DNA of 64,000 nt, from positions 1,860,001-1,924,000 of the forward strand of contig NC_133657.1 of the NCBI RefSeq assembly GCF_009905375.1, in the 5' to 3' direction. Shown here one piece after another: positions 1 to 23,181 of the stretch. The DNA is from Apium graveolens. Lineage: Eukaryota; Streptophyta; Magnoliopsida; Apiales; Apiaceae. Under the pieces are notes generated by a model, which did not search any database, was not told the origin of the DNA, and saw only the letters and a program-made list of their open reading frames with translations. Position numbers and translations under genes: made by a program. Position 1 is the stretch's first letter, and the number at the start of each line of letters is the position of its first letter.

Positions 1-874
1 TGATTTTAGGTTTTATAACTATTTTTGTTGATAAAAGTACAAATACTCTTATGCTGTTTTTGAAGTAGAAATATATAAATATTAAATCACTAATTATACA
101 ATAATATGTATTGATTAGAGTAGGTACACATAATTATATTTTTATGTTTTTAATTTTAATGTTCTTAATGTTTTTATATAATTTTACTGATTCGCTTGAT
201 GTTGATATATGTATTCAATCCTTCCCTGAAGTTATAATCACAAAATATGTTAAATGATTAGGTTTGTTTTGATGATATATGTTAAATAATTTTACTGAAT
301 ACCATAACTTATTAAATAGCGAATGAGTGTGAGGTTGAAGTAGAGAGTGGGAGAGAGACTGAGAGAAAGTGTGAAATATAAATAGTTTGTTTGTGTGTGT
401 GAGAGAGAGAGAGAGAGAGACTAAGAGTGAAATACAGGGATTGAAGAAGAGACAGAGAGAAGGGATTGATGATATATGCTTAAATAATTTAACTGATTAT
501 AATAACTTGTTGTACAACAGTGAGTGTGAGATTGAAATAGAGAGTGAGAGAGAGAGACAAAGAGACAAAGAGAAAGAGTTAAATAGAAAGAGTGAGAAAG
601 AGACAGAGAGACAGGGAGAAAGAGAGAGATACTGATAGTGAAATATAGTGAGAGAAAGAGAGAGAGAAAAAGAGTTTGTCTATATTTATTTCTGCTAGGT
701 AATGTTCTAAATCAATAATATACAAGTTATTAGCGGATTTACATAGTTCTTTATGTTTATTTGTTGATATTTTATCTCTTTAATAGTATGTTGTATTGTA
801 TGCTACATATCCTTGCATTGCTACATTTTAATTGTACACTATATTATTCAAATTTAATATATGCAAGGAACAGA
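1..874. repeat. AT-rich flank with GA-rich microsatellite tract
   Basis: Bases 1-300 are AT-rich and show nothing recognisable. From about 340 to 675 the strand is strongly purine-biased, with runs of GA (for example near 399-420) and GAGAGAC words. An open frame across the tract translates to an Arg/Glu low-complexity string and is not credible as a gene. The tract lies upstream of the ULP1-like pseudogene and could be its promoter or 5' leader. I found no left terminal inverted repeat for the Mutator-like element here, so its left end is probably outside the window. Confidence 0.6.
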
Positions 875-1300
875 ATGGAACCACGGAGAAGTCCACGATT
901 TCTGAAAAAAATACCTACTGAATTGGTTGCCTATACAGACTCTGAAATGTCTGAAGAAGAAATAATGAATATTCAACAATTATCCGAAGGTATATATATT
1001 TTTAAATTAGTAACTAGAATTTAGTCTTTTGTAATTACTGATTTAGGACTGAATTGTTAATTTAATATTTGTAGAGGATCAACATAACAATGCAGTGAGA
1101 GACAAGGATGATTCTATGAAAGAAAATGTTACCAGGACCCCTGTTAAATGGAAGAAAAGTAGAGCTAAAAGACCTGAACTAAAGTCCTAATCATGAGATA
1201 TTTATCTGCACGTTTTAACAAAAACAAATTGTCATAAAAATAAATTATGTTTCTATTTGTTTAATTTTAACAGGAAACTCAAGACAAATGTGTTGATGGT

Positions 1301-1414
1301 AGTAGAGATAAAGAAATTACTGAAAGAACAATAGTTGATGAGGAAGGAGCTGATGATAGTAGAGATAAAGAAATTACTGAAACAACAATAGTTGATGAGG
1401 AAGGAGCTCTGGAG
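1301..1414 (+). repeat. 57-bp tandem duplication inside the ULP1-like pseudogene
   Basis: Two adjacent copies of a 57-bp unit begin at 1301 and 1358, both starting AGTAGAGATAAAGAAATTAC. The period is 19 codons, so the duplication kept the frame of the acidic spacer and probably arose while it was coding or by replication slippage. Confidence 0.8.
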
Positions 1415-4400
1415 AAAATAAAAAAAAAACAAGTTATGTCGAAAGGTATAATAATCAACAATTACTAATTACTAATTACGAAATTCCTTCAAGTACTCGT
1501 TGAGTCGTTGCTCTTTGACTGGTTACACCCGTGTACATTGTTGCTTCTATATTATTATCTAAGTTTTAATTTTCTGATCACTGACAAAAAGGCATGACAT
1601 GAATTTTTTTCACTGTTTATCTGTTATCGTTACTTCATTAGCTTATATAATTAATTTATGTCAAGAAAGGTTGATGTATTTGGGAAATTTTTAGTGATCG
1701 TATTTTTGGTTTCTATGAATTGTTTCCAATAGGCCTCTTCCTATCACACTACACACTAATGATCTAAGCATTTCATCATTTCATGAATTATTAATCCTAC
1801 TGGATCAGTTGTAGTCAAGTAGCTACTATTACTTGTCATGGCCGTACAAAAGTGTGAATTTGAAGAAAAAGAATTTTTGGCTAGACTAATGTTTGCCTTC
1901 CAGACATTTGTTTTGAATTACATTTATGTTGTTCTATTTTGTGTCAGTATTATCGATTTTATCTCAACTTCGAAATATACTTTCGAGGTGATTCTTGATG
2001 ATCGAATGTCATAACTATTTATCTACCATAATTTTTCACGAACGTGTTTCAAACTAAAACTTTTTGTTAATGCAAACAGAAATGTGTTATCTATCTGTGT
2101 ATTATCTGTGATTAATACATATCAACAATAATTTATAACCTATGGTTGTTGGTAATTACTGATTGTGTTGGAACATTTTCTTGTTTTTGAATGCCAAATA
2201 TTTAGTAGTTGTTTAAGTACTTCATTTACTATAAACATATGCATTTTCTTTTTCTTATATGGCTAGTTAGATCAACCTGTTAGTACTGTTAATATTATTG
2301 TAGTAATCGGTAAATGACTATTATTTATATATTTTCTTGTTTTCCAGAGATTCATAACAAAAAAAGATGAAGAACCAAAAAAAGAGAAAAATGTACAAAA
2401 GAAAAGCAAATATGGATGATCAGGTATTCAATTGTTTTCCATTATTTTATTTGTCGCAAATCATTAACTAATAAAAAATATCAATAAAAAGGACATTGTA
2501 TGATAATCAAATTCATGGGACTAGAAATCACTTTTTAGCTGACAATAATTTTTTTTTTGAATTCTTATAGCAAGATGACAATCAAAAGAAAGCAGTAATT
2601 AGAAATTCTCCCAGACTTTTCAGCGAGGTAGTGTATCATCTATCTGATGATCAGAAAAAATGGGTGGAAAAGGCTGGATTCGGTGCTTTACTAAATTTTA
2701 AATTGGAAATGATACCGTCGAAACTGGGATAAAAAATTGTAAAAGCATTTGATCATACAAGTGTGTCGATAGGAATTGAGAAGGGAATAATCGACATAAC
2801 TTAAGAGGATGTGTTTTATGTGCCTGGATTACCAAATTGAGGTAAATCAGTCGAACTAGTGACAAATGAAGAAACTCTCAGAAGAATGGAAGAATGGCAA
2901 CGTCAGTTTCCAAATGAAAAAATTACAACAGCTAGAGTTGTTGAGAAAATTCTAGAAGAAAAAAGGGTGACAGAGATTTTCAAAATTAATTTTTTAGTTA
3001 TTCTATCAAACGTCCTCATAGGAACACATACTCATTCTTACGTTGATAGACAATTAGTAAAGTTTGATGTGTTTCATACAACTGGGCTGCTTTCCTGATT
3101 TAGTATCTGGTAACTGGAAAAGAAAGTTGGAATAACACGACATCAACATTCTTCAGAGAATCACAAATTTTTCTTACTGTAAGATCACTAATTTTTATCA
3201 TATTCAATAATTACTTGTTTCGAACATTTAATTCATTAGTAATAGTTTTAATTGTGATTTTGTAGTTGTTTTATGTTGACCGGGTGGTGCATAAGGCTGT
3301 AGAGCTTGTTGAAAGGAAATTCCCCTCTTTTAAGGGATGGACAGAGGAAAAACTTAAAGAAAGCAAAGCAATGGAGGTTTACACTGGAGAGTTTGGAAAG
3401 GGCAAAATTCTACCTACACTAAAGGATTACTTCTCTCAAGATTCGCAATAACAAAAAAGTCCTTCTCTGGATAAGGTAAAAAATAATATATTCTGGATAT
3501 TTTTAATTGTTTATTTCAATTTATATAGTGTTTCTTGGTATTTACACTTGGTATTGTTTTTATCTATCAAACAGAATCTGAAAAAGAATGAATTGTGCGC
3601 TTTTGATGGAGGTTGGGCACAACTTGAAGAACAAAATCATAATGATGGCTCATGGGGTGCATGGCCTAATGTAAAGAAGAACAATGTCGAAACTGAAATA
3701 GCAAAGGAAGTAAGATAGTTCACGCTTAATCGTTATTCAGTTTAATAACTTGCACAGATATAACATTTTTAAACTAATGGTCTAATGATTGTCATTATAT
3801 TTTTCGCAAAGCAATTGGGATAAGTATAATGGGGATGATAATCATCAGTTGCCTAGGGAAGAAATGATTGAAAATGATTGTTATGACTGGATGCAGAATA
3901 AGGTATAAAAATTATGTTAATTTTCTATAAGTAATATTCAATTACTGCTCTTAAGTTAGAATGACTGTTTAGGAAAATAATTGTTATTGCCTAGTAATCA
4001 ATATTCATTTACTTGGTTTCTTAAGACTACTCTCACAGACTCATTCAAATTTCTTTAATGATTATTTTTAATTCTCAAAGTCTTGGTCTCTGTCTTCTAC
4101 TACTCTAAGCACGCATAATTTCCCATGCATATGCTTTTAATAAGGCTTCTAATAAAATGGTTATCAATTTAACCGACATCAGTGCAAGCTATTACTTACT
4201 CTAAAATATTGATTTTCAATAGAATGTCGACACTGATGAGATGCATCAAGATGATGACAATGATGATGGATGGGGTGCATGGACAAATGCAGAAAATGAT
4301 ACTTTGGAAGATGATAAATTTGAGGAGGATATTACTAAAATAGAAGAAAAGGTAATATTACACCTAAATATTACTGATTTATAATGCGCATATTAAGAAT

Positions 4401-4639
4401 TATTATCTAGTCTTTAATACTATGTTTATTGTTAGGATTGTGTTGAGTTTTTGCGTGACAGGGCATAAAATATTATTGATTTGAAAACTCAATTTGAAAG
4501 AGATCTTAGCAGAGCTATTGAAAGATATTATGCTAATGAAAAAATTATGATTATCAAAGAGGTATTCACTGAAATTTTCAATCCGAAAAACACTGATTGT
4601 GCTGAAAAAAAGTCAACTAAAAATTTTACTGAGGTAAAC

Positions 4640-4837
4640 CAAGAGCTCTGCAATCCAAATGCTGAAATTGATTTGGACAGAGCTTCAAAAGATTTTACTG
4701 AAGAAGAAATAAAAAATGCAGGAGTGACGCCTGATAAACAAGAGGTCTGCAATCCAAATGCTGAAGTTGATTTGGATCGAGCTTCTATACATAAACTAGA
4801 CATCATCGATTTCTTGTGTTTGGAACAGGGAATTAAG
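4640..4837 (+). repeat. 99-bp in-frame duplication inside the ULP1-like pseudogene
   Basis: The block encoding QE-L/V-CNPNAE-I/V-DLDRAS occurs at 4640 and again at 4739, exactly 99 bp (33 codons) apart. The copies differ at a few bases, so the duplication is not recent. Confidence 0.75.
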
Positions 4838-7028
4838 CCACCAAATGTTACTTTATCTGATAAGGAGAAGAGAGATCTTGCTTTCATTCCATCCTTTTCA
4901 CTTGGGGTGGAGACAGATATTGTACAACAGGTATGTCAGGAGATTAACAAAGATCATGAGCAAATTCTGGAAAATGAAGACTATGGCATTCCAAAGCAAA
5001 ATATTAGAGAGAAAAGCACAAGAATTATAAAGTTGGGTCCATATGCCAAGTCTCCACATATCAATAGAATTATTGATATCCATGAAAAATTTACAAGTAA
5101 AGATATTTCAATGTGGAAATACATGGCAATGCCAGACAGAGATGGATTGTAAGTAATCTATTCATTTTATTTTTGTTATGATACACATATTTAATTGCAA
5201 AAAGATTAATATTATATTGTGTCACAGGGAATAACTCTTTGTTTGGAATGGGTTAAAATGTATAAGGGAACATTTGTGCACCTTGAAGAATAACGAAACA
5301 GTGTTCTATTTAGTAATTGACACATGGTCTGCAATACTGAATGATAGTGAAAACTACGAGTCAGATGAATCACCAGTTCGTCTGTTCTGTTCAATTGGTG
5401 GTTTGGTAATTTACTAACTTTTGCATTAATTAAATAAATATTTTAAACATTTTTTGTTTACAATTATTGACACTATTTGTATTGCAGAATTGGAGCTTCG
5501 ATGTAAGCAAAAAAATTGCTGCCACATATCAAATCTTCCTGAGTAATATGGATAGTATTCTTGAAAAATACCCAACAAGAAAGATTCAGGATATTGACAT
5601 GGTAAATAAACTAAATGTATCTTGTAATTAGTTACATTATTTTTACTGATTTATACATGGTAAATTTATAGATTTTTGAAATTTAAATCTTTACAGGTGT
5701 TTTTTCCAATATCTGCCTATGAATATTACTACTTGATATGCTATAATTTGAAGAACCCGACTTATTGTCTCATTGACAACATAAAAAGGGATGAAGATGT
5801 TAAGATATATTATGAGAAAATACCTATCATCCTGGTAATATAATTCTTACACTATCTGTTAATTCTTAAACTATTCTATATAAATTAATTTTTTAGTAAA
5901 AATGATTGTCACTGGTCAATCATTATAATTTGACAGCGGGGTTGAATTATTTAATCATTAAAAGCTTATTGATTTGTTGATGTTAATTTGAATTTATATT
6001 TCAATTGCAAAAACTGTTATGTTTATGCTTTTTCGGTTGTGGACGTTGTCTCATATTTTTTTGTATTTTTGATTGTTTACGTGGTCCAGACCATTTAGGT
6101 AGTTGCAACTTTAACTCGTTTGAGCTTTTAGGTAGTTCTAATTTTGACTTGTTTTGCCTTTTAATTCTTATTTTTAGGCGTTGGGGTTAATTGTTTGTCA
6201 TTTTAACTTGTTGGACTTCGTATCTTAAGTTTATGTTTGTATTAGTGTTTGACTTAAAGACAAACAAACATATTAACTATTATAATATGACTTGTAACAA
6301 ATAATGATTTATGTTTGTATTAGTGTATTGGATTTGGTGGATGATTATAGCCAGTCACATAGTTGGAATTCGAGTTTGCTGCAAAATAAAAGAACTAATA
6401 AGTACATATAATTTATTGATTACATTATTTTTTCATCACTGATAATCATTAACTAAAACTATGTAAATATTATTGATATATTAACGAGTTGCTCTACATT
6501 GCAGCACTCTCATTTTGCAAAGTATTTGCAAGGAAAAGGTCTTAACGCTCGGGCTCAAACTGTTCGCAAGCTAAAGCTATCTTACATGAGGATGCCCTGG
6601 CAAACAGAATCAAACTCAAATGATTGCGCAGTTTTTCTTATGAGACATATGGAAACATACAAAGGAAATAACCACAATTGGGAAACAAGTTTGAAGCCTG
6701 AAGGGGTAATTAAAATAAAGCTCTATATATGTCACTGATTTATAGAATTTTTAAGAGTAAAATTATAATTAATATATTGCTTTTATTTCAGTTTGCTCAG
6801 TACACACAGATGATAAAGCTTCGAACCAAATACAACACTGCTATAATGACATCCCATATTAATGAAAAAAGGGTTGCAATAGTAGAAGAGGCAGAGAGAT
6901 TGTTCAAAGTTGATGCTGAACAGACAATCAAGAAGGTCGCTAATAGTAAAGTTGCCAAAGCTAGTACAAACAAAAAGACAGTTACATTTGCATCAAATCT
7001 CACACACAAATTTGATGAGGCAAATTGA

Positions 7029-7854
7029 CATTTCAGTTTGATGACTAGTAATTGTTAGATATATTTGAAAACTTATGCAATTTCTGTCATATTGCAAAAT
7101 ATGTTACTACCTGATTCACTTTTTAGTTTGGATTGAAATTGCAACTGTAATATATATTTAATTTGATGCAAATGAATGTGCAGATCCATTCTATATATGA
7201 AAATGAATTAATGTTTTGTTTTTCATTTTAATAGCTACTAATTAATGTAGACATTGTGTACTTCCTTGTAGAATCATTTTTAAAGTAATGGTAATTTACC
7301 ACTATACAACTTTATCACATAATCTCAATTGGAAAAATAAAAACAGTGTATTAATTATAATGACTGGACACTAAACTAGTAACAAAGATAAAATATGAGA
7401 AGAACAAATATATTCATATTTTATATACATAGTATTGTGTTTGTTATAAAGAAATTAATATTATATGAGGGATAAATCAGAAATTATAGCCAAATATACA
7501 TAGTATTGTGCTTCTTTTAAAGAAATTCATATTATATGATGGATAAATCAAAAATTGTAGCCAAGTAATCACTAATATGTGTTACAAAAACAGTAAAACA
7601 TCAAAAAGAAATCAATAATCAGTAGAGTATGATTTGAACATCTCACATAGTTTTTCATGTGCGCGCGCTGGTTGTCAATTCTATAACAGCTAAAGTACAC
7701 CGAGATATGTCAATAATCGTTTATCCGGGATTCAGTAATCATAAATCAAGTAACATTCCAAAATGTACTATACATGTAAAAAATATAAAAGTTGAAAGCC
7801 TTAAATTTTTTTTCCATAAAAAGGACAAATTCATTCCAAAACATTTGAATCAAT
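7029..7854. other. Intergenic stretch between the convergent MULE genes, with a 71-bp tandem duplication
   Basis: This AT-rich stretch separates the 3' ends of the ULP1-like and FAR1-like pseudogenes and probably holds both 3' UTRs. Two copies of a 71-bp unit lie at 7425-7495 and 7496-7566; both begin ATACATAGTATTGTG and contain GGATAAATCA. I see no other gene or RNA here. Confidence 0.65.
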
Positions 7855-10800
7855 TTATTCTGCAACTCTGTTCTTCCTCTTAGGACATCTCCTTGCATCA
7901 TGAGTATTTGCCTTACATAAAGTACATTTCCGACTTCGTTTTTTTGGCTTTCATCACAATTTTCTCTTTTGAGCTAATTAGTCTCTTAAAATAGTTGCCT
8001 TTGTTCTTGCAGACATTTGGTATGAGAACACTAATTTCTTCCGTAGATTGTTCTCCAACCATAGCAACCATGTGATCTCTCTTAGTAAATTCAACATCGC
8101 AACCGCCTTGATCATCCAACTAACTATTCAACTGCTTTATAGTCTGGTGCACATAATCGAGCTTTTCAAAAACCATTCCAGCCTTATCAACAGCTTGACG
8201 AAAATCATACCAAATATGAGTCAATTTCAAAGACGCCTGTTCCATCTTGGTATAATCATTTTCTACTAAAACAGAATTAGACAGAGTCCCAGAAATATCA
8301 ACTTTCATCCAACAATTAAGAGCAAGCCTCAAGGGATATTTTGTGACTCCAATTTGCTTCAAACCACAAAATACATGTCTACAAACTATTCCACACATTA
8401 CAAATTTTTTGCAAGAACACACAACATGATCTCTACTAACAGACACCTGCACTAAAATACATATAAAAATAAATTAACTAAGATACTAGAATATTTGAAA
8501 ACTGCAATAAAAAAATTAATTAAAGGAATCAGTAATAAAACTTCTAAGGAGCTGTAATATGCTTGTACGCTTATACTAGAATAATGAAATAATTATTACA
8601 AGTAAATTAGTTATCCTTGGTTTCCTGATCCAAATATTAAGAACTAATTTTAATTTCCCAATTAAAAAATACTATAAATTTATAAAAGCAATCGCATACA
8701 TTAACTTAAATAATCAATAATATGCATTAAAAATATCACCTTGAATAGTTTATCTTTAACTTTGACATCCCTGATTTCCATATGCGTAACCCCTTCAATT
8801 TCCTCACTCATTCGCTTTATTTGCATGTCCAAACAAGAACAAATTATTTCTTCTTGAACTTTATAAAATATTGCACGAGTGAATAAAGTTGTCGCATCAT
8901 CTTCAATAAACCATCTAGATAAAGTCTCCGGAATACTTGTTTTTGACTCATGATCGAGCCTTGCAGTTTCGTTCCTTTGCCTTTCCATTGCACTTTGAAA
9001 ACGCAACCTAAATTCACACAATGTATCTCCTTGCCTATGGAACTGCCCAAAAAAAAAATCACTCTCTGATCTTGAAGTTGTTCTCATTAGACCAAACACA
9101 GGCTCGACTCTAAAAAACGTTGGAATCCAAGAAGATCTGATGCAATACATCTCCGAAAGCCACTTATTATCTTCCAATTTAAACTCCTTTATGACTTCTT
9201 TCCACCCAATCTCAAACTCATCAATCTCTAAAACTGAAGACCATATATAAGCCTTCATTTTCTCCATAAAATCGGTCTCTTTGCACAAACGATTACCTAG
9301 CTGTAAAATTTAGACAAAAAACTGAATATAAGATTATAACTATTATTATTTAGCACGAGTTCAAATAGAGTATGACAAACAAATTTTATTTTCAAAAGGA
9401 ATGCAGAGACATATTTTAACAAATATAATAATATTTTTAACAAACATCAACATATTTAAGCTACTGCCTAATTATAAATAATTTCATTTGTCCATATACA
9501 TGTAAAATTAAGCCTTTGGTAGTACTTGTAATCTTAACTATATAAACAAGAACAATGTACTTATACCTATGCTTCTGAATCATAGTTCAAGTCAACAAAC
9601 GAAATTAATATATTATAGTACTATCCTGTACTTGAAAGTAAATCATAGTTCATTGTAGATGAGATCTTCTGCAATAATGTCTGAAATTAAATATATTGTA
9701 ATACTATCTTTATTTAGAATTTTGTTAACAGGACAGTCACATGTAAAATATTTGTAAATTGTGATATAAGAAGAGTATAATCAACCATTGATTATTATAA
9801 TCGGCAACTAGAAAAAACTAAATTTTCATATACTATACCTTAATAGGAAATTTTTGCATAATGTGCCACATGCAAAGGCGATGCTTAATAGCAAACAAAC
9901 CATTTTCGGCAGAAAATGCATTACGAATAGCGACCTTCATAGCAGGACACTGATCAGTCACAATGACAACTGCATTTCTTCCCATAACTTTTTTAAGATT
10001 ACTAAAAGCCCAAGTGTAATCACCAATACTTTCATGTGATAGAAGGCAAGCGACAAAAGTAACACACTTGTCGTGTTTATCCACACCAGTGAAAGGGGCA
10101 AAGATCATATTGTACCTGAGAAATAAAAATTAGTAAATGTTACAAACATAATCATTAAACATTACTAATAGAAATCACTAAATATATATGAGTTGTTTAA
10201 TTTTCTTTTGAAACTAAATTAAAAGTACAATTTTCATACTTGTTTGTATCAAAAGTCGCATCAAACAATATTGCATCACCATATAGTTCGAAATTCCGTC
10301 GACCGATTGCATCGACCCAGAAAAGCTTTGTCAAATGCCAACCAGAATCAACGTCGTAATCAAAATAAAAAGATTATGATGTTTCTTGAATGACCTTAAA
10401 CTTATCAATAATTATTTTTCCATCCCTTTCACCAACAAATGATTTCAAATCGTGATTAAAATTTCTAAAATCACGTAGGGAAGCACCTACATTGGCATAA
10501 CCACCTGCTTGTTCCTTCGCGAAGCCAAAACTTTTGCTAGGACCAATATTCACTTTCGCAACATCAAAAACAATATTTCTCAAACTAATATTCATCTCTC
10601 TATTAGACCTAAAAAATTGTCGACCAGATTCAGTAGCCAAAGGATGGTTATGCACTTCAACAAAAGTTTGAATAAAATATTTATTCACCCATAAACTTCA
10701 GGACAATTTTGACTTTGCAACCACACCTTTGAGAAACAGTCTGTCGTCTCTTAACAGATTTTCTCTCGTCATAAAAATTATTAAATCATTCACAACTACA

Positions 10801-11605
10801 AACATAATATTTAAGAAGAATAGTCTTAACATCATCTTTATCTTTCTGTTCTGTTCCCTTGCGAACACCGAAACCACCAAGATAAACATATTCTTTGTAA
10901 AATATGTATCCTTTATCTAAACTAACAAAAACTTGATTTTCGAATGGAACGTTGATATCACCAACACAACTTGGTTTATAATACTTCCTACCACCAGGAG
11001 ACACTATGTAGTCTGTAATTGAACATTCACTATCTACTGATCCTCCTACACTACTAACAACACTCTACAATTAATCCGAGAACCATCACCACAACTTGAA
11101 CCTAAAAATTAAAATATTATCATGATTAGTACAAACCTATCATGACTAATAAAATTACTTTTTAAAACTGAATTGACATATACATTTAGATCAAAATATG
11201 AGTAATTAGTTTTTGTTCAACAGATTAATCTCATGAATTAATATAACAATAGCAAAAATCAGTTAACGAGCATAATCAATAAAATTAACATATACACCTA
11301 GCTCAACTTAGATTTTATAAATTCAACACCTTATTAGGATTTACAGTATAATTACAATATAATTACAAATTATAAACTAAAAAGCAAAAAATCAATGTAT
11401 GCGCAGTTGATTAGCTAACATCAATTACTAATATAACTATAAAAATTACAAAGAACTTCGTTAATCGATATGTAATGAAAAAATAATGGAAAAAATCTAA
11501 AAAACAACATGATTAGATCACAAATTTAACAATTCAATAAAGAGACTAACATAAAACGATAATACCTTGATTATCACTGATTTTGGTCAAATCTGATATA
11601 ATCAT
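7855..11605 (-). pseudogene. FAR1/FHY3-type MULE transposase, degenerate
   Basis: The frame fragments match the plant FAR1 family of Mutator-like transposases in order. There is a short putative first exon (11,566-11,605), then a FAR1 DNA-binding domain (KYYVCS, a GCKVK-type cysteine, VEVHNHPLA) across 11,000-10,600. The MULE DDE domain follows, with first Asp in LFDATFDTNK near 10,250, second Asp in VIVTDQCPAMK near 9,950 and the Glu region RTTSRSES near 9,080. Next come a SWIM zinc finger (CSCKKFVMCGIVCRH, near 8,400) and a C-terminal CCHC knuckle (CTLCKANTHDARRC, near 7,890). Breaks: frame changes in the FAR1 domain at about 10,700-10,790, an in-frame stop near 8,120, and a frame slip in the seven-T run at about 7,938-7,946 just before the knuckle. 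It converges on the ULP1-like gene and would be the element's mobilising protein. It is now inactive as written. Confidence 0.85.
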
Positions 11606-11922
11606 CTTCAAAAACACATACTTAGCTACAGAAGCTTACAAACGAGAGAGAGAGGTATCGAGAGTTACAGAAATCGATAGATACAGAGTATAAACTGAGA
11701 GAAAATTGCAGAAGAGAGAGAAGAAAAATACGGTTATGTCAGAGTTAATGCTGAGATCAATGTCTTTTTTATTATTTTTATTTTGATTGAAATAAACGGC
11801 TGTGGTTAAAGAGGGCTCTTAACAGATCAATGGTGCATATTAGGTTTGCAGTTTTTATTTTAATTTTAGTTTGTATTTGAGCATTTGTCTATATGTTTGA
11901 TTCTCATTCCACCTTTGATTAC

Positions 11923-11979
<57 letters not shown>

Positions 11980-13102
11980 AGAGAGAAACTAAGAGTATGA
12001 GTTCGTCAAATTCATAATCATATAGGTCATATCTATAATGATGTATTCAAGCAGGAGTTAAATGCGAATGTAGGGTTTGGGTATATTAACCCTACAGTTT
12101 ATCTGACCGATTCTTCTTTGTTCGTTTCTTGTTTGGTTGCAAATTGTTTGGGATAGTATCGTCGTTTGATGGATGGATTCGTTGAATGGATGAAGTTGTT
12201 TAATGAATAGAGATGAAGTGTTTGAGTATTCATTGAAAAAGATTGTGAAATAGCTATTTTGGCCACTAAAGAGGAGCTCAACTTGCAAGTAGGTACTTAT
12301 TCTATCTGTTATGGCAACTAATCCGTTAAGTTTATTGGATTCCGTTAAAAGTCAAAGCAACTTAAGGACTGTGAAAGTTATTTTATATTTCAAGTACTCA
12401 ATTAATATTAAAAAGAGGTTTAGTTACCCAAATGCAAGTTTTTTGAGTTTAAGTACCTACTTGAAAGTTGCCCTTCACTTTAGTAAATATCCATTTAACC
12501 CTTTTTAATATGTTACTGTTAGGATTCGAACCTATACCAGACGATGCTCATCAATTTGATCTGATAGCTCTGAATTGAGTGATCAGAGGACCAACAATCA
12601 AATTTTTAATATTTCGTATTTAAAATAATAATAGATAGATGATAACAAACAAATTTTCAATGTTTCATCTTTAATATAATAGTATAAATATATAATATAT
12701 ATATATATACAAAATATTATTTTAGAAAGTTGTTGCGAAACGTAAATCAATAAATGATAAAATATAACTGTTCAACTCATTTATTTATTTAAATGGGTAA
12801 TTTATACGTTTATAAAATTCGCATATTCCTAAATTAAAGTCAATTCACCTCACATCAGAACCTTTTTAAAGAAGTAGTTGGGTCAGTCATATACAATCTG
12901 TGTTCGGCCCGTGGTTTTAAAGCCCCACCTTTCCACCGCCACCTCGCCAACTTTCGTCAAAACACCTATCCGCAAACGACATCGTTTCACACCTTTCAAT
13001 TTTTAATTACCCGTATTAGTCGATGCTTTAATATTCTAATTATTTTGTCTACCTCTTCTCGCATCACTTCACCATCACAGTTTCTCAATCCAGAGCCACC
13101 GT
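11606..13102. other. Intergenic region between the MULE and GPI, with microsatellites
   Basis: The first 250 bases include GA-rich leader-like sequence upstream of the transposase and may hold the element's right terminus near 11,750-11,860; I could not pair it with a left terminus. An AT microsatellite (about 11,925-11,948) passes directly into a GA run (to about 11,987). A small inverted-repeat element is listed separately at 12,264-12,484. Near 12,520-12,600, GGATTCGAACC resembles the reverse of a pol III B box and may be a degraded SINE. No gene is visible. Confidence 0.5.
12264..12484. mobile_element. Small inverted-repeat element (MITE-like)
   Basis: The left end (CACTAAAGAGGAGCTCAAC, then GCAAGTAGGTACTTA) pairs with the reverse complement of the right end (TACTAAAGTGAAGGGCAAC, then TCAAGTAGGTACTTA). 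The imperfect arms are about 35 bases around a roughly 150-base AT-rich core. There is no coding capacity. I could not settle a target duplication, so the superfamily is open. Confidence 0.5.
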
Positions 13103-13115
13103 CCCTCTCTCTCCC

Positions 13116-13152
<37 letters not shown>
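13103..13152 (+). promoter_or_regulatory. CT-rich tract in the GPI 5' leader
   Basis: Fifty bases of CTCTCC/CTCT repeat end 24 bases upstream of the GPI start codon. CT/GA tracts in plant 5' leaders are known binding sites for BASIC PENTACYSTEINE (GAGA-binding) factors; a role here is inference. It is also length-variable by nature. Confidence 0.5.
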
Positions 13153-13155
<3 letters not shown>

Positions 13156-13176
13156 CGATTTGTAAAACAATTGCAA

Positions 13177-23181
<10,005 letters not shown>

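Larger units (their letters stand above)
875..7028 (+). pseudogene. ULP1-type (C48) cysteine protease carried by a Mutator-like element, degenerate
   Basis: The C-terminal half resembles the plant transposon-borne Ulp1 protease family (SUMO-protease fold). Supported exons include about 875-990 (starts MEPRRSPRF), 5487-5600, 5698-5836 (VFFPISAYEYYYLICYNL), 6504-6705 and 6792-7028, all with GT-AG borders. The catalytic Cys is visible in SNSNDCAVFLMRHMET and the Asp in CLIDN. The catalytic His position, three residues before the Leu of YYYLIC, is Tyr (TAT, one transition from CAT). The N-terminal family domain around 2600-3100 is recognisable but holds in-frame stops at 2730-2732, 2802-2804 and 2838-2840, then a frame slip near 3090. 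Acidic, Trp-containing spacers (3600-4350) and duplicated segments separate the two halves. It converges on a FAR1-type transposase, the arrangement known for ULP1-carrying MULEs. Upstream exon borders are uncertain; it is very unlikely to encode an active protease. Confidence 0.8.

Noticed and set aside
387..635. Open frame of 82 codons, Arg/Glu-rich
   Set aside because: It is a translation of GA microsatellite; no domain and unstable composition.
4528..4887. Minus-strand frame opposite the ULP1 spacer
   Set aside because: Shadow; no recognised domain, and the plus strand shows family similarity on both sides.
5837..6503. Possible gene inside the long ULP1 intron (frame at 6005-6190)
   Set aside because: Cys/Phe-rich chance frame without start context or family similarity.
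11750..11860. GGGCTCTTAACAG as the right TIR of the FAR1/ULP1 MULE
   Set aside because: No matching inverted copy at the left of the window, so the terminus cannot be confirmed.
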